Part shown: positions 1 to 9,161 of the stretch, piece after piece | Layout of the letters: every line of letters begins with the position of its first letter | Position numbering within the stretch: the first letter of the stretch is position 1 | Assembly (NCBI RefSeq): GCF_016405985.1 | Contig: NZ_JAEFCF010000005.1 | Span: 124,001-188,000 of the forward strand | Direction: 5' to 3' | Length of the DNA stretch: 64,000 nucleotides | Origin: Paracoccus sp. IB05 | GTDB taxonomy: Bacteria > Pseudomonadota > Alphaproteobacteria > Rhodobacterales > Rhodobacteraceae | The notes under the pieces: generated by a model | The model's database searches: none | Told to the model about the DNA's origin: nothing | Seen by the model: only the letters and a program-made list of their open reading frames with translations | Program-made: the position numbers and the translations under genes

Positions 1-1729
1 CCATCAGCGGCGGGGTCATCAGCGCCTCAAGGCTGGCGCGGGGGCGCGCGGCCAGCTCTGCCTGGCGCGCGGCCACATCGACCCGGTGGTAATGCGTCGC
101 ATGCAGCACCGCCGCAACCGGCGAAGGCACCCAGGCCGTGCTGGCCCCGGCCTGCGGATGGCCGATCTTGGCGGCAAGCATCTCTGCCATGTCATCGGGC
201 TTCGCCCACATGCCTTTGCCGATCTGGCCACGCCCGTCGAGCCCGGTCGCAAGCCCCGCATCGACATTGCCGTCCTCATAGGCCGAAAGCCAGGCGGCGT
301 CGCGGATCTGCGCCTTGGGCAGCACCGGCCCGGCCTGCATCAGCGTGTGGATCTCGTCACCCGTGCGGTCAAGGAAGCCGGTATTGATGAAGACCAGCCG
401 GTCTTTCAGCGCCCGCATCGCCTCGCGCAGATTGGCCGAAGTGCGGCGCTCTTCATCCATCAGGCCCAGCTTCACGGTGCCGGGCGCAAGGCCGAGGATC
501 TCTTCCACCCGCCCGTAGCAACGATTGGCGAAAGCGGCCTCTTCAGCGCCATGCATCTTGGGTTTGACCACATAGACCGAACCGCTGCGTGAATTGCGCA
601 GCCCGCCGGTCTTTTGCAGATCATGCAGCGCGGCGGTCACGGTCACCATCGCATCCATCAGCCCTTCGGGCGTCTCTTCGCCATCCAGCAAGACCGCATC
701 CGTGGTCATCAGATGGCCGACATTGCGGCAAAGCAGCAGCGCGCGCCCCGGCAGGGTAAAGGCCTTCCCATCAGGCCCGGTGAAGGCGCGGTCTGCCGCC
801 AGATGCCGGGTAACGTCGCGCCCCGCTTTCGTGAATGTCTCCTGAAGATCGCCCTTCATCAGCCCGAGCCAATTGGCATAGGCCGCGACCTTGTCATCTG
901 CGTCGACGCAGGCGACGGAATCTTCGCAATCCTGGATCGCGGTCAGCGCCGCCTCCAGCACCACATCGCGCAAGCCCGAGGGGCTGGCCGCGCCGACCGG
1001 GTGGGTCCGGTCGAACACCAGCTCGATATGCAACCCGTTATGGCGGAAGAGCAGCGAGTCGCCTGCCGCGCCCTTTCCGGCCCAGGCGGCGGGATCGGCG
1101 AGTGGCGTTTCGCCGGTTTCCAGCGCGGCCAGCACCCTGCCATCTGCGACCCGCCAGCCTTTGACATCGGCATGGCGGCCCTGTGCCAGCGGCAGCGCCT
1201 GATCAAGGAAATCCGCCGCCCAGGCCACTGCCTGCGCCCCCCGCGCGCTGTCAAAGCCCGTGCCGGTGGCGGCACCCGGCAGCGCATCCGTGCCATAAAG
1301 CGCGTCGTAAAGGCTGCCCCAACGCGCATTGGCCGCGTTCAGGGCAAAGCGGGCATTCATCACCGGAACCACCAGCTGCGGCGCGGCGATCTCGCTGATC
1401 TCGGGGTCGCAGGGCGCGGTTTCGATGGTGAAAGCATCGCCTTCCGGCAGGAGATAGCCGATCTCGCGCAGGAACCCCATCCAGGCGGATTGATCCCAGG
1501 CCTGTCCGGCCGCGCGCCGGGCCTGAAGCCAGGCGTCGATCTGCCGCTGAAGTTCCTCGCGCCTTGCCAGAAGCCTGCGGTTTTCGGGCATGAAATCGCG
1601 CAAAAGCCCGGCATAGCCCTGCCAGAAGGCTTCGGCCGCCAGCGGCAGGCCGGGCAAAAGGCGGGTCTCGACAAAATCGACCAGGGGCGTTGCGATCTGA
1701 AGCCCGGCGCGGGTGAAGGGAGCGGTCAT
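1..1729 (-). CDS. glcB: Malate synthase G, 3' end cut by window edge
   Basis: The reverse strand reads open from ATG at 1729 to the window edge, giving 576 residues of a family usually about 720 long, so roughly the last 150 are missing. The start MTAPFTRAG is preceded by GGAGA at good spacing. The N-terminal style, the segment near residue 300 with QDCEDSVACVDADDK and later VYVVKPKMHGAEE are typical of malate synthase G. The enzyme condenses glyoxylate with acetyl-CoA to malate in the cytoplasm. It diverges from an IclR regulator with an operator between them, and the nearby glcDEF genes would supply glyoxylate. Confidence 0.93.
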   Translation of the reverse strand, partial: MTAPFTRAGLQIATPLVDFVETRLLPGLPLAAEAFWQGYAGLLRDFMPENRRLLARREELQRQIDAWLQARRAAGQAWDQSAWMGFLREIGYLLPEGDAFTIETAPCDPEISEIAAPQLVVPVMNARFALNAANARWGSLYDALYGTDALPGAATGTGFDSARGAQAVAWAADFLDQALPLAQGRHADVKGWRVADGRVLAALETGETPLADPAAWAGKGAAGDSLLFRHNGLHIELVFDRTHPVGAASPSGLRDVVLEAALTAIQDCEDSVACVDADDKVAAYANWLGLMKGDLQETFTKAGRDVTRHLAADRAFTGPDGKAFTLPGRALLLCRNVGHLMTTDAVLLDGEETPEGLMDAMVTVTAALHDLQKTGGLRNSRSGSVYVVKPKMHGAEEAAFANRCYGRVEEILGLAPGTVKLGLMDEERRTSANLREAMRALKDRLVFINTGFLDRTGDEIHTLMQAGPVLPKAQIRDAAWLSAYEDGNVDAGLATGLDGRGQIGKGMWAKPDDMAEMLAAKIGHPQAGASTAWVPSPVAAVLHATHYHRVDVAARQAELAARPRASLEALMTPPLM

Positions 1730-1806
1730 CTCGATGTCTCCGGTACAAGAGAAGGTTGCGATCACCATGCCGCCAGGGGGGTATGCCCGCCATCTTTGGC
1801 TTGAAG

Positions 1807-1825
1807 TTTTCCACGATGTGGAAAA
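1807..1825. promoter_or_regulatory. Palindromic operator in glcB/IclR divergent region
   Basis: A perfect inverted repeat with arms TTTTCCAC and GTGGAAAA and spacer GAT lies between the divergent glcB and IclR gene starts. A second half-like stretch (GAAAATGGAAA) follows at about 1833-1843. A/T-rich TGGAAA-type palindromes are common IclR-family operators, so autoregulation plus control of glcB is inferred. Confidence 0.6.
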
Positions 1826-1853
1826 TGATGCATGAAAATGGAAAGGATCGGGG

Positions 1854-2678
1854 ATGGTTCAGGCAGTTGACCGCGCGCTTTTCCTGCTGGAACTTTTGTC
1901 AAAAGCATCCGGCGGGCTGCGCCTTTCCGATCTCGCGCGCGAGGCAGGACTGGCCGCGTCAACCACGCACCGCCTGCTGACCACACTGGAAGAGCGCGAC
2001 TTCGTGCGGCTGGAACCCCAGGGCCAGCACTGGCTGATCGGGCAGCGCGCTTTCACCACCGGGCTGGCCTTCACCCGCTGGCAAAGCTTTATCGCCGCCG
2101 CCGGCCCCTATCTGCGCCGGTTGCGTGACCTGACCCGCGAAACTGCCAATCTGGGCATCCTGGCCGAGGGCGAGGTGATCACCGTGGCCCAGGTCGAAAG
2201 CCGCGAGATCATCCGCGCCATCGCGCCGCCCGGGGGGCGCACGCCGGTGATGAATTCCGGCATGGGCAAGGCGATTGTCGCCACCTGGCCCGACCCGGCC
2301 ATCGAAGCCCTGATCGCCAGCCACGGGCTGCGCCCGATGACCAGCCACAGCCTGCGCAGCGCGACCGAAGTCATGGATGAGATCCGCCGCATCCGTCGTG
2401 TCGGCTTCGCGCTGGACAATGAGGAATTCACCCCCGGGCTGCGCTGTATCGCCGCCGTGGTCTGGTCTCCGCTGGGCGAGCCTCTGGGCGCGATCTCGGT
2501 CTCCGCACTGGCGCAACGGATGGCCAGCCGCGAAACTGTGCGGATCGGGCTGCAGGTGCTCGCGGTTGCGCGTGAGATGACGGCAGCGCTTGGAGGTGTC
2601 GCGGGCGCGGGGGCCTATGGGCCAGAGGCGGGGTCACCAGAGGCGGGGACACAGGCGGATGGCGCCGCCGCCTCCTGA
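1854..2678 (+). CDS. IclR-family transcriptional regulator, probably glyoxylate-responsive
   Basis: A 274-residue protein with an N-terminal winged helix (about residues 3-60; LSDLAREAGLAASTTHRLL) and a C-terminal IclR effector domain (about 75-245; NSGMGKAIVATW, GFALDNEEFTPGLRCIAAVV). The last 25 residues are a low-complexity G/A/E tail. It is divergent from malate synthase G and adjacent to the glycolate oxidase operon. The inferred effector is therefore glyoxylate or a related C2 acid, as for other IclR members. The effector itself cannot be read from sequence. Confidence 0.85.
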   Translation: MVQAVDRALFLLELLSKASGGLRLSDLAREAGLAASTTHRLLTTLEERDFVRLEPQGQHWLIGQRAFTTGLAFTRWQSFIAAAGPYLRRLRDLTRETANLGILAEGEVITVAQVESREIIRAIAPPGGRTPVMNSGMGKAIVATWPDPAIEALIASHGLRPMTSHSLRSATEVMDEIRRIRRVGFALDNEEFTPGLRCIAAVVWSPLGEPLGAISVSALAQRMASRETVRIGLQVLAVAREMTAALGGVAGAGAYGPEAGSPEAGTQADGAAAS

Positions 2679-2682
2679 GCCT

Positions 2683-4002
2683 TTACCCGTTTGCCGCGTC
2701 AGCTGCGGTCAGCGCCAGTGCCAGGGCCGGCGGCTTTGGCCCGCCGGTCGCCCAGTCGAGCAGTTCCACCGTATGGACCACCGGAACCCTGGTGCCAGCG
2801 CCGATCTGCATCATGCAGCCGATATTGCCGGCGCTGATGATATCGGGCCGGATCGCCTCCAGATGGCCGACCTTCATGGCCTGCAGCTGGCCGGAAATCT
2901 CGGGCTGCATCAGGTTATAGGTGCCCGCCGAGCCGCAGCAGATATGGCTGTCTTTCGGCTCCAGCACCGTGAACCCTGCCGCCCGCAAAAGATCTTTCGG
3001 CGCATTGCGGATCTGTTGGCCATGTTGCAGGGAACAGGCGGCATGATAGCCGACGCGCAGTGGCGCGGCATGGCCGGCTGAGGCAAGGCCCAGATCCGCC
3101 ATCACCTCGGTGATGTCGCGGGCCAGCGCCGCCACCCGCGCGGCGTCCTGCGCAAGCGGGGTCTCTGCGAACATATGGCCGTAATCCCTGACCGTGGTGC
3201 CGCAGCCAGAGGTGTTGATCACCACCGCATCCAGCCCCTCACCGTCCAGCTCGCGGATCAGGGCGCGGATATTGGCCGCGGCCAGGGCATGGCTTTGCGT
3301 CTCACGGCCCATGTGATGGGGCAGCGCGCCGCAGCAGCCGATCCCTTTCGGGATCACCACCTCACAGCCATGGCGGCGCAACAGCCGGATCGTCGCCGCA
3401 TTGATCGCCGGGTTCAGCGCCTTTTGCGCGCAGCCGGTCAGCAGCGCCACCCGTTTGCGGCGCGGCCCCTCGGGGGCGTGGCATTGCGGGTCATCGTCGC
3501 GGGCCGGCCCGGCAATCCGCTTCGGCGCCATCTCAAGCATCGCCCGCAACCGCGCATCCGGCATCAGACGGCGGAAGGGGCGGGCGATCTTCGCCGCCAG
3601 AAGTGCAAGCCGAAAGCGGCCCGGATAGGGCAGCACCCTGGCCAGAACACCCCGCAGCAGGCGGTCTGACAGCGGGCGGCGATAGGTCTTTTCGATATAG
3701 GCGCGGGCATGATCGACCAGATGCATGTAATGCACCCCCGACGGGCAGGTCGTCATGCAGGACAGGCAGGACAGGCAGCGGTCGATATGGCGCACCACCG
3801 TCGCATCCGGCTTACGCTCGTTTTCCAGCATATCCTTGATCAGGTAGATCCGTCCGCGCGGGCTGTCGAGTTCATCGCCCAGCACCTTATAGGTCGGGCA
3901 GGTCGCGGTGCAGAAACCGCAATGGACGCAGGAGCGCAGGATTTCATTGGCGCGGGCGGTGCCGGGATCCTGCAACTGTTCGGCGGAAAATTCAGTCTGC
4001 AT
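2683..4002 (-). CDS. glcF: Glycolate oxidase iron-sulfur subunit GlcF
   Basis: A 439-residue protein with two N-terminal 4Fe-4S motifs (CVHCGFCTATCP near residue 26 and CLSCLSCMTTCP near 77) and two C-terminal CCG cysteine-rich modules (GIGCCGALPHH and ICCGSAGTYN). This is the standard GlcF/LutA-type layout. It passes electrons from the GlcD/GlcE flavin subunits to the membrane quinone pool during oxidation of glycolate to glyoxylate. The start overlaps the glcE stop by 11 bp, so translation is probably coupled. Last gene of glcDEF. Confidence 0.95.
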   Translation of the reverse strand: MQTEFSAEQLQDPGTARANEILRSCVHCGFCTATCPTYKVLGDELDSPRGRIYLIKDMLENERKPDATVVRHIDRCLSCLSCMTTCPSGVHYMHLVDHARAYIEKTYRRPLSDRLLRGVLARVLPYPGRFRLALLAAKIARPFRRLMPDARLRAMLEMAPKRIAGPARDDDPQCHAPEGPRRKRVALLTGCAQKALNPAINAATIRLLRRHGCEVVIPKGIGCCGALPHHMGRETQSHALAAANIRALIRELDGEGLDAVVINTSGCGTTVRDYGHMFAETPLAQDAARVAALARDITEVMADLGLASAGHAAPLRVGYHAACSLQHGQQIRNAPKDLLRAAGFTVLEPKDSHICCGSAGTYNLMQPEISGQLQAMKVGHLEAIRPDIISAGNIGCMMQIGAGTRVPVVHTVELLDWATGGPKPPALALALTAADAANG

Positions 4003-5128
4003 CTGCCGCCCCCATGGACCCGCCCATCAGGCCCTGATTGAAAATGCCCGCCGGATCAAAGACCTGGCGCAGCCCTGCCGAGAGACGCCCGAGGCCCTCC
4101 GCCTCGGCCGGAAAGCGCGCGGTGCTAAGGCCTGCGCGCCGGATCAGCCTGGCGGAGGGCGCAAGGCTGCGGATCAGCGCAGGATCCGCCGCGCCCTGAT
4201 ACCAGATCAGCCCGCCGCTCCAGTCGGTCAGCACCTCGCCGCCAAGCTCCGCGAGCCGCTGCGCAAGCGCCGCGCCATCCCGTGCCCGGACCTGCAACCG
4301 CCACAGCGGCAGGGTCTGGTCCGCAAACATTTCCAGATCGCGAAAGCCGCGCCAGAGGGTGCGGCTGGCTTCGCCCTCCAGTTCCTCGACCTCACAGCCG
4401 AGCAGACGCAGCAGTTTTGCCCGGCGCGAGGCGACCTGGGGGCCTGGCCCTTCAAGGCGCAGACAGACCCTGCCGCGATGAAAGACCGCAGCGGAAACCT
4501 CCCAGGGTGTTGCCAGCGCCTGCGCGATAAGGGCCTGCGCTGCTGTCGGGGTCAGCCCGGAGACCGCAAGGGTCAGGGAGACCGGCGCGCGCGGCAGGGT
4601 GCGGATCGCGACCTCGGTCAGAACCGCGAGCGTGCCATGTGATCCGGCCAGAAGGCGCGACAGATCCAGCCCGGTGACATTCTTCATCACCCGGCCGCCA
4701 TTGCGCAAAATGCGCCCCCGGCCATCCACCATCCTGATCCCCAGGATATGGTCGCGGCAGGCCCCGGAGAGCAGACGGCGCGGCCCCGAAGAATTCACCG
4801 CCACCACACCGCCAATGGTTGGCCCTGCCGCCATGGTCCCCAGCACAAGGCGCAGATCGGGCGGCTCGAACGCAAGGCACTGATCCGATTGCGACAGCAG
4901 GGCCTCGATCTGGGCAAGCGGCGTTCCGGCCTGCGCGATCAGCGTCAGCTCGCCCGGCTGGTAGTCCACCACGCCGCTCAGGCCAGTGGTGGACAGGATT
5001 TCGCCGCCGATCTCGCCGGTTATGCCGGCACTGCCGCCGCCCTCGATCACCAGCGGCGAGGCCGTCTGATGCTGGTGGGCAATCAGCGCCGAAAGCTCCG
5101 TCTCGGAGCGGGGTATATGCCGGATCAT
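3992..5128 (-). CDS. glcE: Glycolate oxidase FAD-binding subunit GlcE
   Basis: A 378-residue protein of the FAD-binding PCMH type, shorter than GlcD as expected for GlcE. Seen motifs include VIEGGGSAGITGEIGG near the N terminus, GTMAAGPTIGGVVAVNSSGPRRLLSGACRD and RNGGRVMKNVTGLDLSRL. It sits between glcD and glcF, with a 4-bp overlap on the glcD stop/start junction. It is needed with GlcD and GlcF for glycolate dehydrogenase activity. Confidence 0.95.
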   Translation of the reverse strand: MIRHIPRSETELSALIAHQHQTASPLVIEGGGSAGITGEIGGEILSTTGLSGVVDYQPGELTLIAQAGTPLAQIEALLSQSDQCLAFEPPDLRLVLGTMAAGPTIGGVVAVNSSGPRRLLSGACRDHILGIRMVDGRGRILRNGGRVMKNVTGLDLSRLLAGSHGTLAVLTEVAIRTLPRAPVSLTLAVSGLTPTAAQALIAQALATPWEVSAAVFHRGRVCLRLEGPGPQVASRRAKLLRLLGCEVEELEGEASRTLWRGFRDLEMFADQTLPLWRLQVRARDGAALAQRLAELGGEVLTDWSGGLIWYQGAADPALIRSLAPSARLIRRAGLSTARFPAEAEGLGRLSAGLRQVFDPAGIFNQGLMGGSMGAADAD

Positions 5129-6567
5129 GCTGCGCCGCCTTTTCCGGCCCGGAACGGGGCGCTGGCCTCTAACGGGTAGACCTTGGCCGGGTTCAGAAGC
5201 CAGTCCGGGTCAAAAAGGCTTTTGATTTCCATCTGGATCGCGAGATCCTCCGGACCGTATTGCGCGCCCATCAGATCGCGCTTTTCGATGCCGACGCCAT
5301 GCTCTCCGGTCAGGCAGCCGCCGGCCTCGACGCAGGCGCGCAGGATATCGGCGCCGAAGGCCTCGGCCTTTTCCAGATCGCCGGGCTTATTGGCGTTGAA
5401 GAGGATCAGCGGATGCATATTGCCGTCCCCGGCATGGAAGACATTGGCCACTTCCAGCCCGTATTGCGCAGAGAGCTCGCCGATCCGTTTCAGTGTTGCC
5501 GGCAGTTTCGAGACCGGAACAGTGCCGTCAAGGCAGAGGTAATCCCCCAGCCGCCCCATGGCGCCAAAGGCTGATTTACGCCCTTTCCAGATCGCAACCG
5601 CCTCGGCCTCGCTGCGGCTTTCGCGGAACTCGACCGGGTTCAGCGCGCCCGCGATCTCGCGGATGGCGGCGATCTGATGGTCGATCTCTTCCGGCGCGCC
5701 TTCAACCTCGACGATCAGCACGGCGGGGCATTCGGGATAGCCCGCTCTGGCAAAAGCCTCGACCGCGCGCAGGCAGGACTCGTCCATATATTCGATCGCC
5801 ACCGGCAGCACGCCCGAGCGGATGATCCGCGCCACACATTCCCCCGCCGTCACCGCATCACCGAACCCGATCAGCACCGGGCGCGCACCTTCGGGCCGGG
5901 GCAGGATGCGCAGGATCGCCTCGGTCACGATGCCAAGCTGCCCTTCCGAGCCGCAAAACAGCCCGAGCATATCCAGCCCCGCCGCGCCCGGTTCCGGCCC
6001 GCCGAATTCCACCACCTCGCCCGTGACCAGCACCACCTTCGCGGCCATCAGGTTATTGGTCGTCACCCCGTATTTCAGGCAATGCGCGCCACCGGAATTC
6101 ATGCCGATATTGCCGGCAATGGTGCAGGCCAGCTGGGACGAGGGGTCCGGGGCGTAGAAAAACCCATGCGGCTCAAGTTCGGCCGAGACCGAAAGATTGG
6201 TCACGCCGCATTGCACCCGGATGAAACGGCTTTCCAGATCCAGCTCCAGCACGTCGCGCAGCCGCATCGTGCCGATCACCACACTGTCCGCCGTGGGCAA
6301 AGCCCCCCCGGCGAGCGAGGTGCCCGCCCCGCGCGGCACCACCTTGACGCCCATCCGGTGGCAGACCCGCATCGCGGCGGCGACCTCTTCGGTGCTGCGC
6401 GGCAGGACCACGGCCAGTGGCGCACAGCGGTAAGCGGTCAGAGCGTCACATTCATAGGCCCGCAATTCATCGGGCGCGGTGATCAGCCCATCCGCGGGCA
6501 GAACCGCCGCCAGCGCCTGATGAATGGCATCGCGACGGTCCAGGATATGCGGATCGGGCGCGGGCAT
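5125..6567 (-). CDS. glcD: Glycolate oxidase FAD-linked subunit GlcD
   Basis: This is the catalytic flavoprotein of glycolate dehydrogenase, 480 residues from MPAPDPHILD. Motifs: PRGAGTSLAGGALP (FAD/PCMH domain), NIGMNSGGAHCLKYG, and C-terminal HAGDGNMHPLILF and TGEHGVGIEKRDLM. The frame stays open 26 codons upstream to an ATG at 6645. The internal start at 6567 fits the family N terminus better, and the upstream start would lie almost on the operator at 6656-6676. First gene of glcDEF. Confidence 0.93.
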   Translation of the reverse strand: MPAPDPHILDRRDAIHQALAAVLPADGLITAPDELRAYECDALTAYRCAPLAVVLPRSTEEVAAAMRVCHRMGVKVVPRGAGTSLAGGALPTADSVVIGTMRLRDVLELDLESRFIRVQCGVTNLSVSAELEPHGFFYAPDPSSQLACTIAGNIGMNSGGAHCLKYGVTTNNLMAAKVVLVTGEVVEFGGPEPGAAGLDMLGLFCGSEGQLGIVTEAILRILPRPEGARPVLIGFGDAVTAGECVARIIRSGVLPVAIEYMDESCLRAVEAFARAGYPECPAVLIVEVEGAPEEIDHQIAAIREIAGALNPVEFRESRSEAEAVAIWKGRKSAFGAMGRLGDYLCLDGTVPVSKLPATLKRIGELSAQYGLEVANVFHAGDGNMHPLILFNANKPGDLEKAEAFGADILRACVEAGGCLTGEHGVGIEKRDLMGAQYGPEDLAIQMEIKSLFDPDWLLNPAKVYPLEASAPFRAGKGGAA

Positions 6568-6655
6568 CACGATTGTGCCTGACACGGGGCTGATCTCTCT
6601 TTTGGCTGGCCCTGCGCAGGGTATTTCTGCAGCAGGCACTTGCATCGGTTGGATT

Positions 6656-6676
6656 TTGGTAAAATAATTTTACCAA
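6656..6676. promoter_or_regulatory. Perfect GntR/FadR-type operator upstream of glcD
   Basis: The arms TTGGTAAAAT and ATTTTACCAA are perfectly complementary around a single central A. TGGT...ACCA palindromes are the classic FadR-subfamily signature (GlcC, PdhR, LldR type). A minus-strand TTGACA (-35-like) abuts it at 6680-6685. It lies between divergent glcD and the GntR regulator at 6754, so control of both by that regulator is inferred. Confidence 0.8.
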
Positions 6677-6753
6677 TGCTGTCAACCGGCGTCATTCTTG
6701 CCCGGTCCGGCAGAGGCCGCGCGTTTCGTCCCCGGTAAAAAAGGCAGCACCAT

Positions 6754-7560
6754 ATGGCAGAGTTTGACATCAGGGGCGGGGCACCGGGGATCCAGCCAGA
6801 ACGCGCCGCCGCAGCGGTTGCCCGTCTGATCGAGGCGATGATCCTGGAGGGCAGTCTGCGCCCGGGGGACGCGCTGCTGGCCGAGCGTGACCTTGCGGCG
6901 CGGCTGAACGTGTCCCGCCCGACCCTGCGCGACGGGCTGAAACTGCTGGAAGAAAAGGGCCTGCTGACCCCGGCGGGGCGCGGGTTGCAGATTGCTCCGC
7001 TCGGGATGCAGGCGATTGGCGATCCGTTGCTGGCGCTGCTGGCCGATCACGGCGAGCTGGCCGATGACTGCCTTGAATTCCGCGATATCGTGGAAAGTGA
7101 GGCGGCGGCGCTGGCGGCGAGGCGGGCCAGTGACACCGACCTGGCGCATATCCGCGATTGCCTGAGCCGGATCGACGCCGCGCATGATGCGGGCGATCCG
7201 GCGCTGGAGGCTGAGGTCGATGCCGCGCTGCATCTGGCCATCTATGAGGCGAGCCATAATCTGGTGCTTTTGCACATCATGCGCGCGCTCTCGGCCAGTC
7301 TGCGCAATGATGTGGTGCAAAACCGCAACCGGCTCTTCACGCGGCCCGACACCCGCGAGGCGCTGCGCGCGCAGCACCACCGGATCGGCGCGGCAATCCT
7401 TGCACGCGATCCGGCGGCGGCACAGGCAGCGGCGCATGATCACCTTGACTGGCTGCGCCACACCACGCGCGAGATCAGGGACGCCGAAGCGCGGCGGCAG
7501 GTGGCGGAACGCAGGCGTCAGGGGCCGGATCTGACCAATGGCAAAGGCGGGGCCACCTGA
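6754..7560 (+). CDS. GntR-family (FadR subfamily) regulator, GlcC/LldR-like
   Basis: A 268-residue protein with an N-terminal GntR winged helix (residues 15-80; RPGDALLAERDLAARLNVSR, PTLRDGLKLLEEKGLL) and an FCD ligand domain. The FCD metal-ligand region is visible as E/H-rich helices (LEFRDIVESEAA, DAALHLAIYEASHN, HHRIGAAILARD, HDHLDWLR). FadR-type regulators next to glc or lld operons respond to 2-hydroxy acids, so glycolate is the likely effector. The C-terminal 25 residues are basic low complexity. It probably acts at the palindrome 6656-6676. Confidence 0.88.
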   Translation: MAEFDIRGGAPGIQPERAAAAVARLIEAMILEGSLRPGDALLAERDLAARLNVSRPTLRDGLKLLEEKGLLTPAGRGLQIAPLGMQAIGDPLLALLADHGELADDCLEFRDIVESEAAALAARRASDTDLAHIRDCLSRIDAAHDAGDPALEAEVDAALHLAIYEASHNLVLLHIMRALSASLRNDVVQNRNRLFTRPDTREALRAQHHRIGAAILARDPAAAQAAAHDHLDWLRHTTREIRDAEARRQVAERRRQGPDLTNGKGGAT

Positions 7561-7644
7561 CCGGCGGCGCCGCTTTCAGGACGCCCCCGGGTGGGCTCAT
7601 GCCTGCGCCGTGGTGAGGGCGCGGGCGCGGGTTTTACGGGGGTC

Positions 7645-9111
7645 TCAGTCGAGCCAGGCGTAGGAGGGTGCGAAGATCTCGGAAACCGGCGGATGGTTCA
7701 GCGTCCGCAGCGGGTATTTCGCGATCAGCCCGTCAAATTGGGCCTGCGCGCGGCGGCCCCATTCCGCAAGATCGACGCCGGGAAGCTGGCGGTCATGCAT
7801 CACCAGCCTGCCATTGATCACCGAACTGCGGAAATCGCGCCCGGTGCCCGACAGGATCATGGTCTGGATCGGGTCTATGACCTGGCCAATCGCAAAATCC
7901 GACAGATCGAACAGCGTCATATCGGCCTTTGCCCCAACGGCAAGGCGCCCCAGATCCGGCCGGCCCAGAGCCTCGGCTGCCTGAATGGTGGCGGCGTCGT
8001 AAAGATCGGCGGCGCTGGCTGCGGTCACCGAATGATCCGCCACCCGGCACAGGCTGACGCCAAGGCGCATATTCTCGACCATATCCGGCGGGAAGGTATC
8101 GGTGCCAAGGCCGATCCGGACACCCGCCTTACGCAGCCTGCCAAAGCTTTCCATCGATCCGCCATAGCGAGACAATACCAGCGGGCAATGGATCAGTGTC
8201 GATCCGCTGTCGCGCAGCAGGCCGACATCATCGCCTTTGCGATCCACCTGGCTGTGCCCGGTGATATAGACACCATGCGGCAGCAGGGCGCGCTCATTCA
8301 GGAAATCGAGCGCGTTCAGCCATTCCAGCGGTGTCATGTCGTAGCGGTCGACCACCGCATTGAACTCGCTCAGCGACTGGCAGCAATGCAGCCGGATCGG
8401 TACATTGAGATCGGCCGAGACATCCCGGCTGCGCCGGATCAGGGTCTCGGTGCAGTTCTCGATCCGGTCGGGGGCCAGCATCCCCCGGATCAGCCCGCCT
8501 GCCTTGCCGTCGAAATCGCGGATGAACCGCTCGGCATCGGCAAGACCGTTCAGCCCGCGCTCCTCATCCCAATGGGTGTAGAAACTGCCATCGGGCCGGA
8601 CCACTTCGACGCCGGTCATATAGCAGGGGCCAAGATAGGCGCGGATCCCCAGCTCGATGGCGCTGGCGGCGGAACTGGCAAATTCCGCATAGGTTTCCGC
8701 CCATTTGCGGTAGAACATCGAGGTGATCGGCAGCGCCGTGGTGATGCCATTGCGGATCAGCTGGGCGAAAGCATACTTCATTTTGAAGGTCTGCTCTTCT
8801 TCGCTGTACATCTCGATCGGGCCGGATTTCAGATAATCCTCGGGCCAGGTCCGCCCCTTGGCCCAGTCGGGCTGGTTGTCGAAGGCCAGCACCGTCGTAT
8901 CAAGATCGCCAAGCGCGTTCAGGTCGATGAAGCCAGGCCCGAGGACCGCATTGCCGCCGTCGATCTCGATATCGACCTGACCCTCGAACGCTTTGCCGAC
9001 ATAGAGGATCGTGTCGCCCCGGAACACCACTTCGCCATTCAGCAAGGTCCGGTGAGAGCGGCCATCCCAGGCGATGACATAGCGGGCGCGGATACGGGTG
9101 GTGGTCGACAT
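7645..9111 (-). CDS. Amidohydrolase-family protein lacking the first HxH metal motif
   Basis: A 488-residue amidohydrolase-superfamily protein, started at the ATG with AAGGA six bases upstream. An in-frame ATG at 9159 would overlap the permease gene. Superfamily landmarks are present: RLHCCQSLSEF, YITGHSQVD, TLIHCPLVLSR and GLGTDTFPPDMVENMRLG with the terminal Asp. The strand-1 motif normally reading PGxIDxHxH is PGFIDLNALGD, so both early His ligands are absent. It is the last gene of an oligopeptide-type ABC operon, suggesting a role in processing the imported compound. Substrate unknown; it may bind one metal or be catalytically altered. Confidence 0.85.
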   Translation of the reverse strand: MSTTTRIRARYVIAWDGRSHRTLLNGEVVFRGDTILYVGKAFEGQVDIEIDGGNAVLGPGFIDLNALGDLDTTVLAFDNQPDWAKGRTWPEDYLKSGPIEMYSEEEQTFKMKYAFAQLIRNGITTALPITSMFYRKWAETYAEFASSAASAIELGIRAYLGPCYMTGVEVVRPDGSFYTHWDEERGLNGLADAERFIRDFDGKAGGLIRGMLAPDRIENCTETLIRRSRDVSADLNVPIRLHCCQSLSEFNAVVDRYDMTPLEWLNALDFLNERALLPHGVYITGHSQVDRKGDDVGLLRDSGSTLIHCPLVLSRYGGSMESFGRLRKAGVRIGLGTDTFPPDMVENMRLGVSLCRVADHSVTAASAADLYDAATIQAAEALGRPDLGRLAVGAKADMTLFDLSDFAIGQVIDPIQTMILSGTGRDFRSSVINGRLVMHDRQLPGVDLAEWGRRAQAQFDGLIAKYPLRTLNHPPVSEIFAPSYAWLD

Positions 9112-9161
9112 GGCTGGTCCTTGGGCTTCGATTTCAGGAAGGGGCAGTGCGGCAGGCATGG

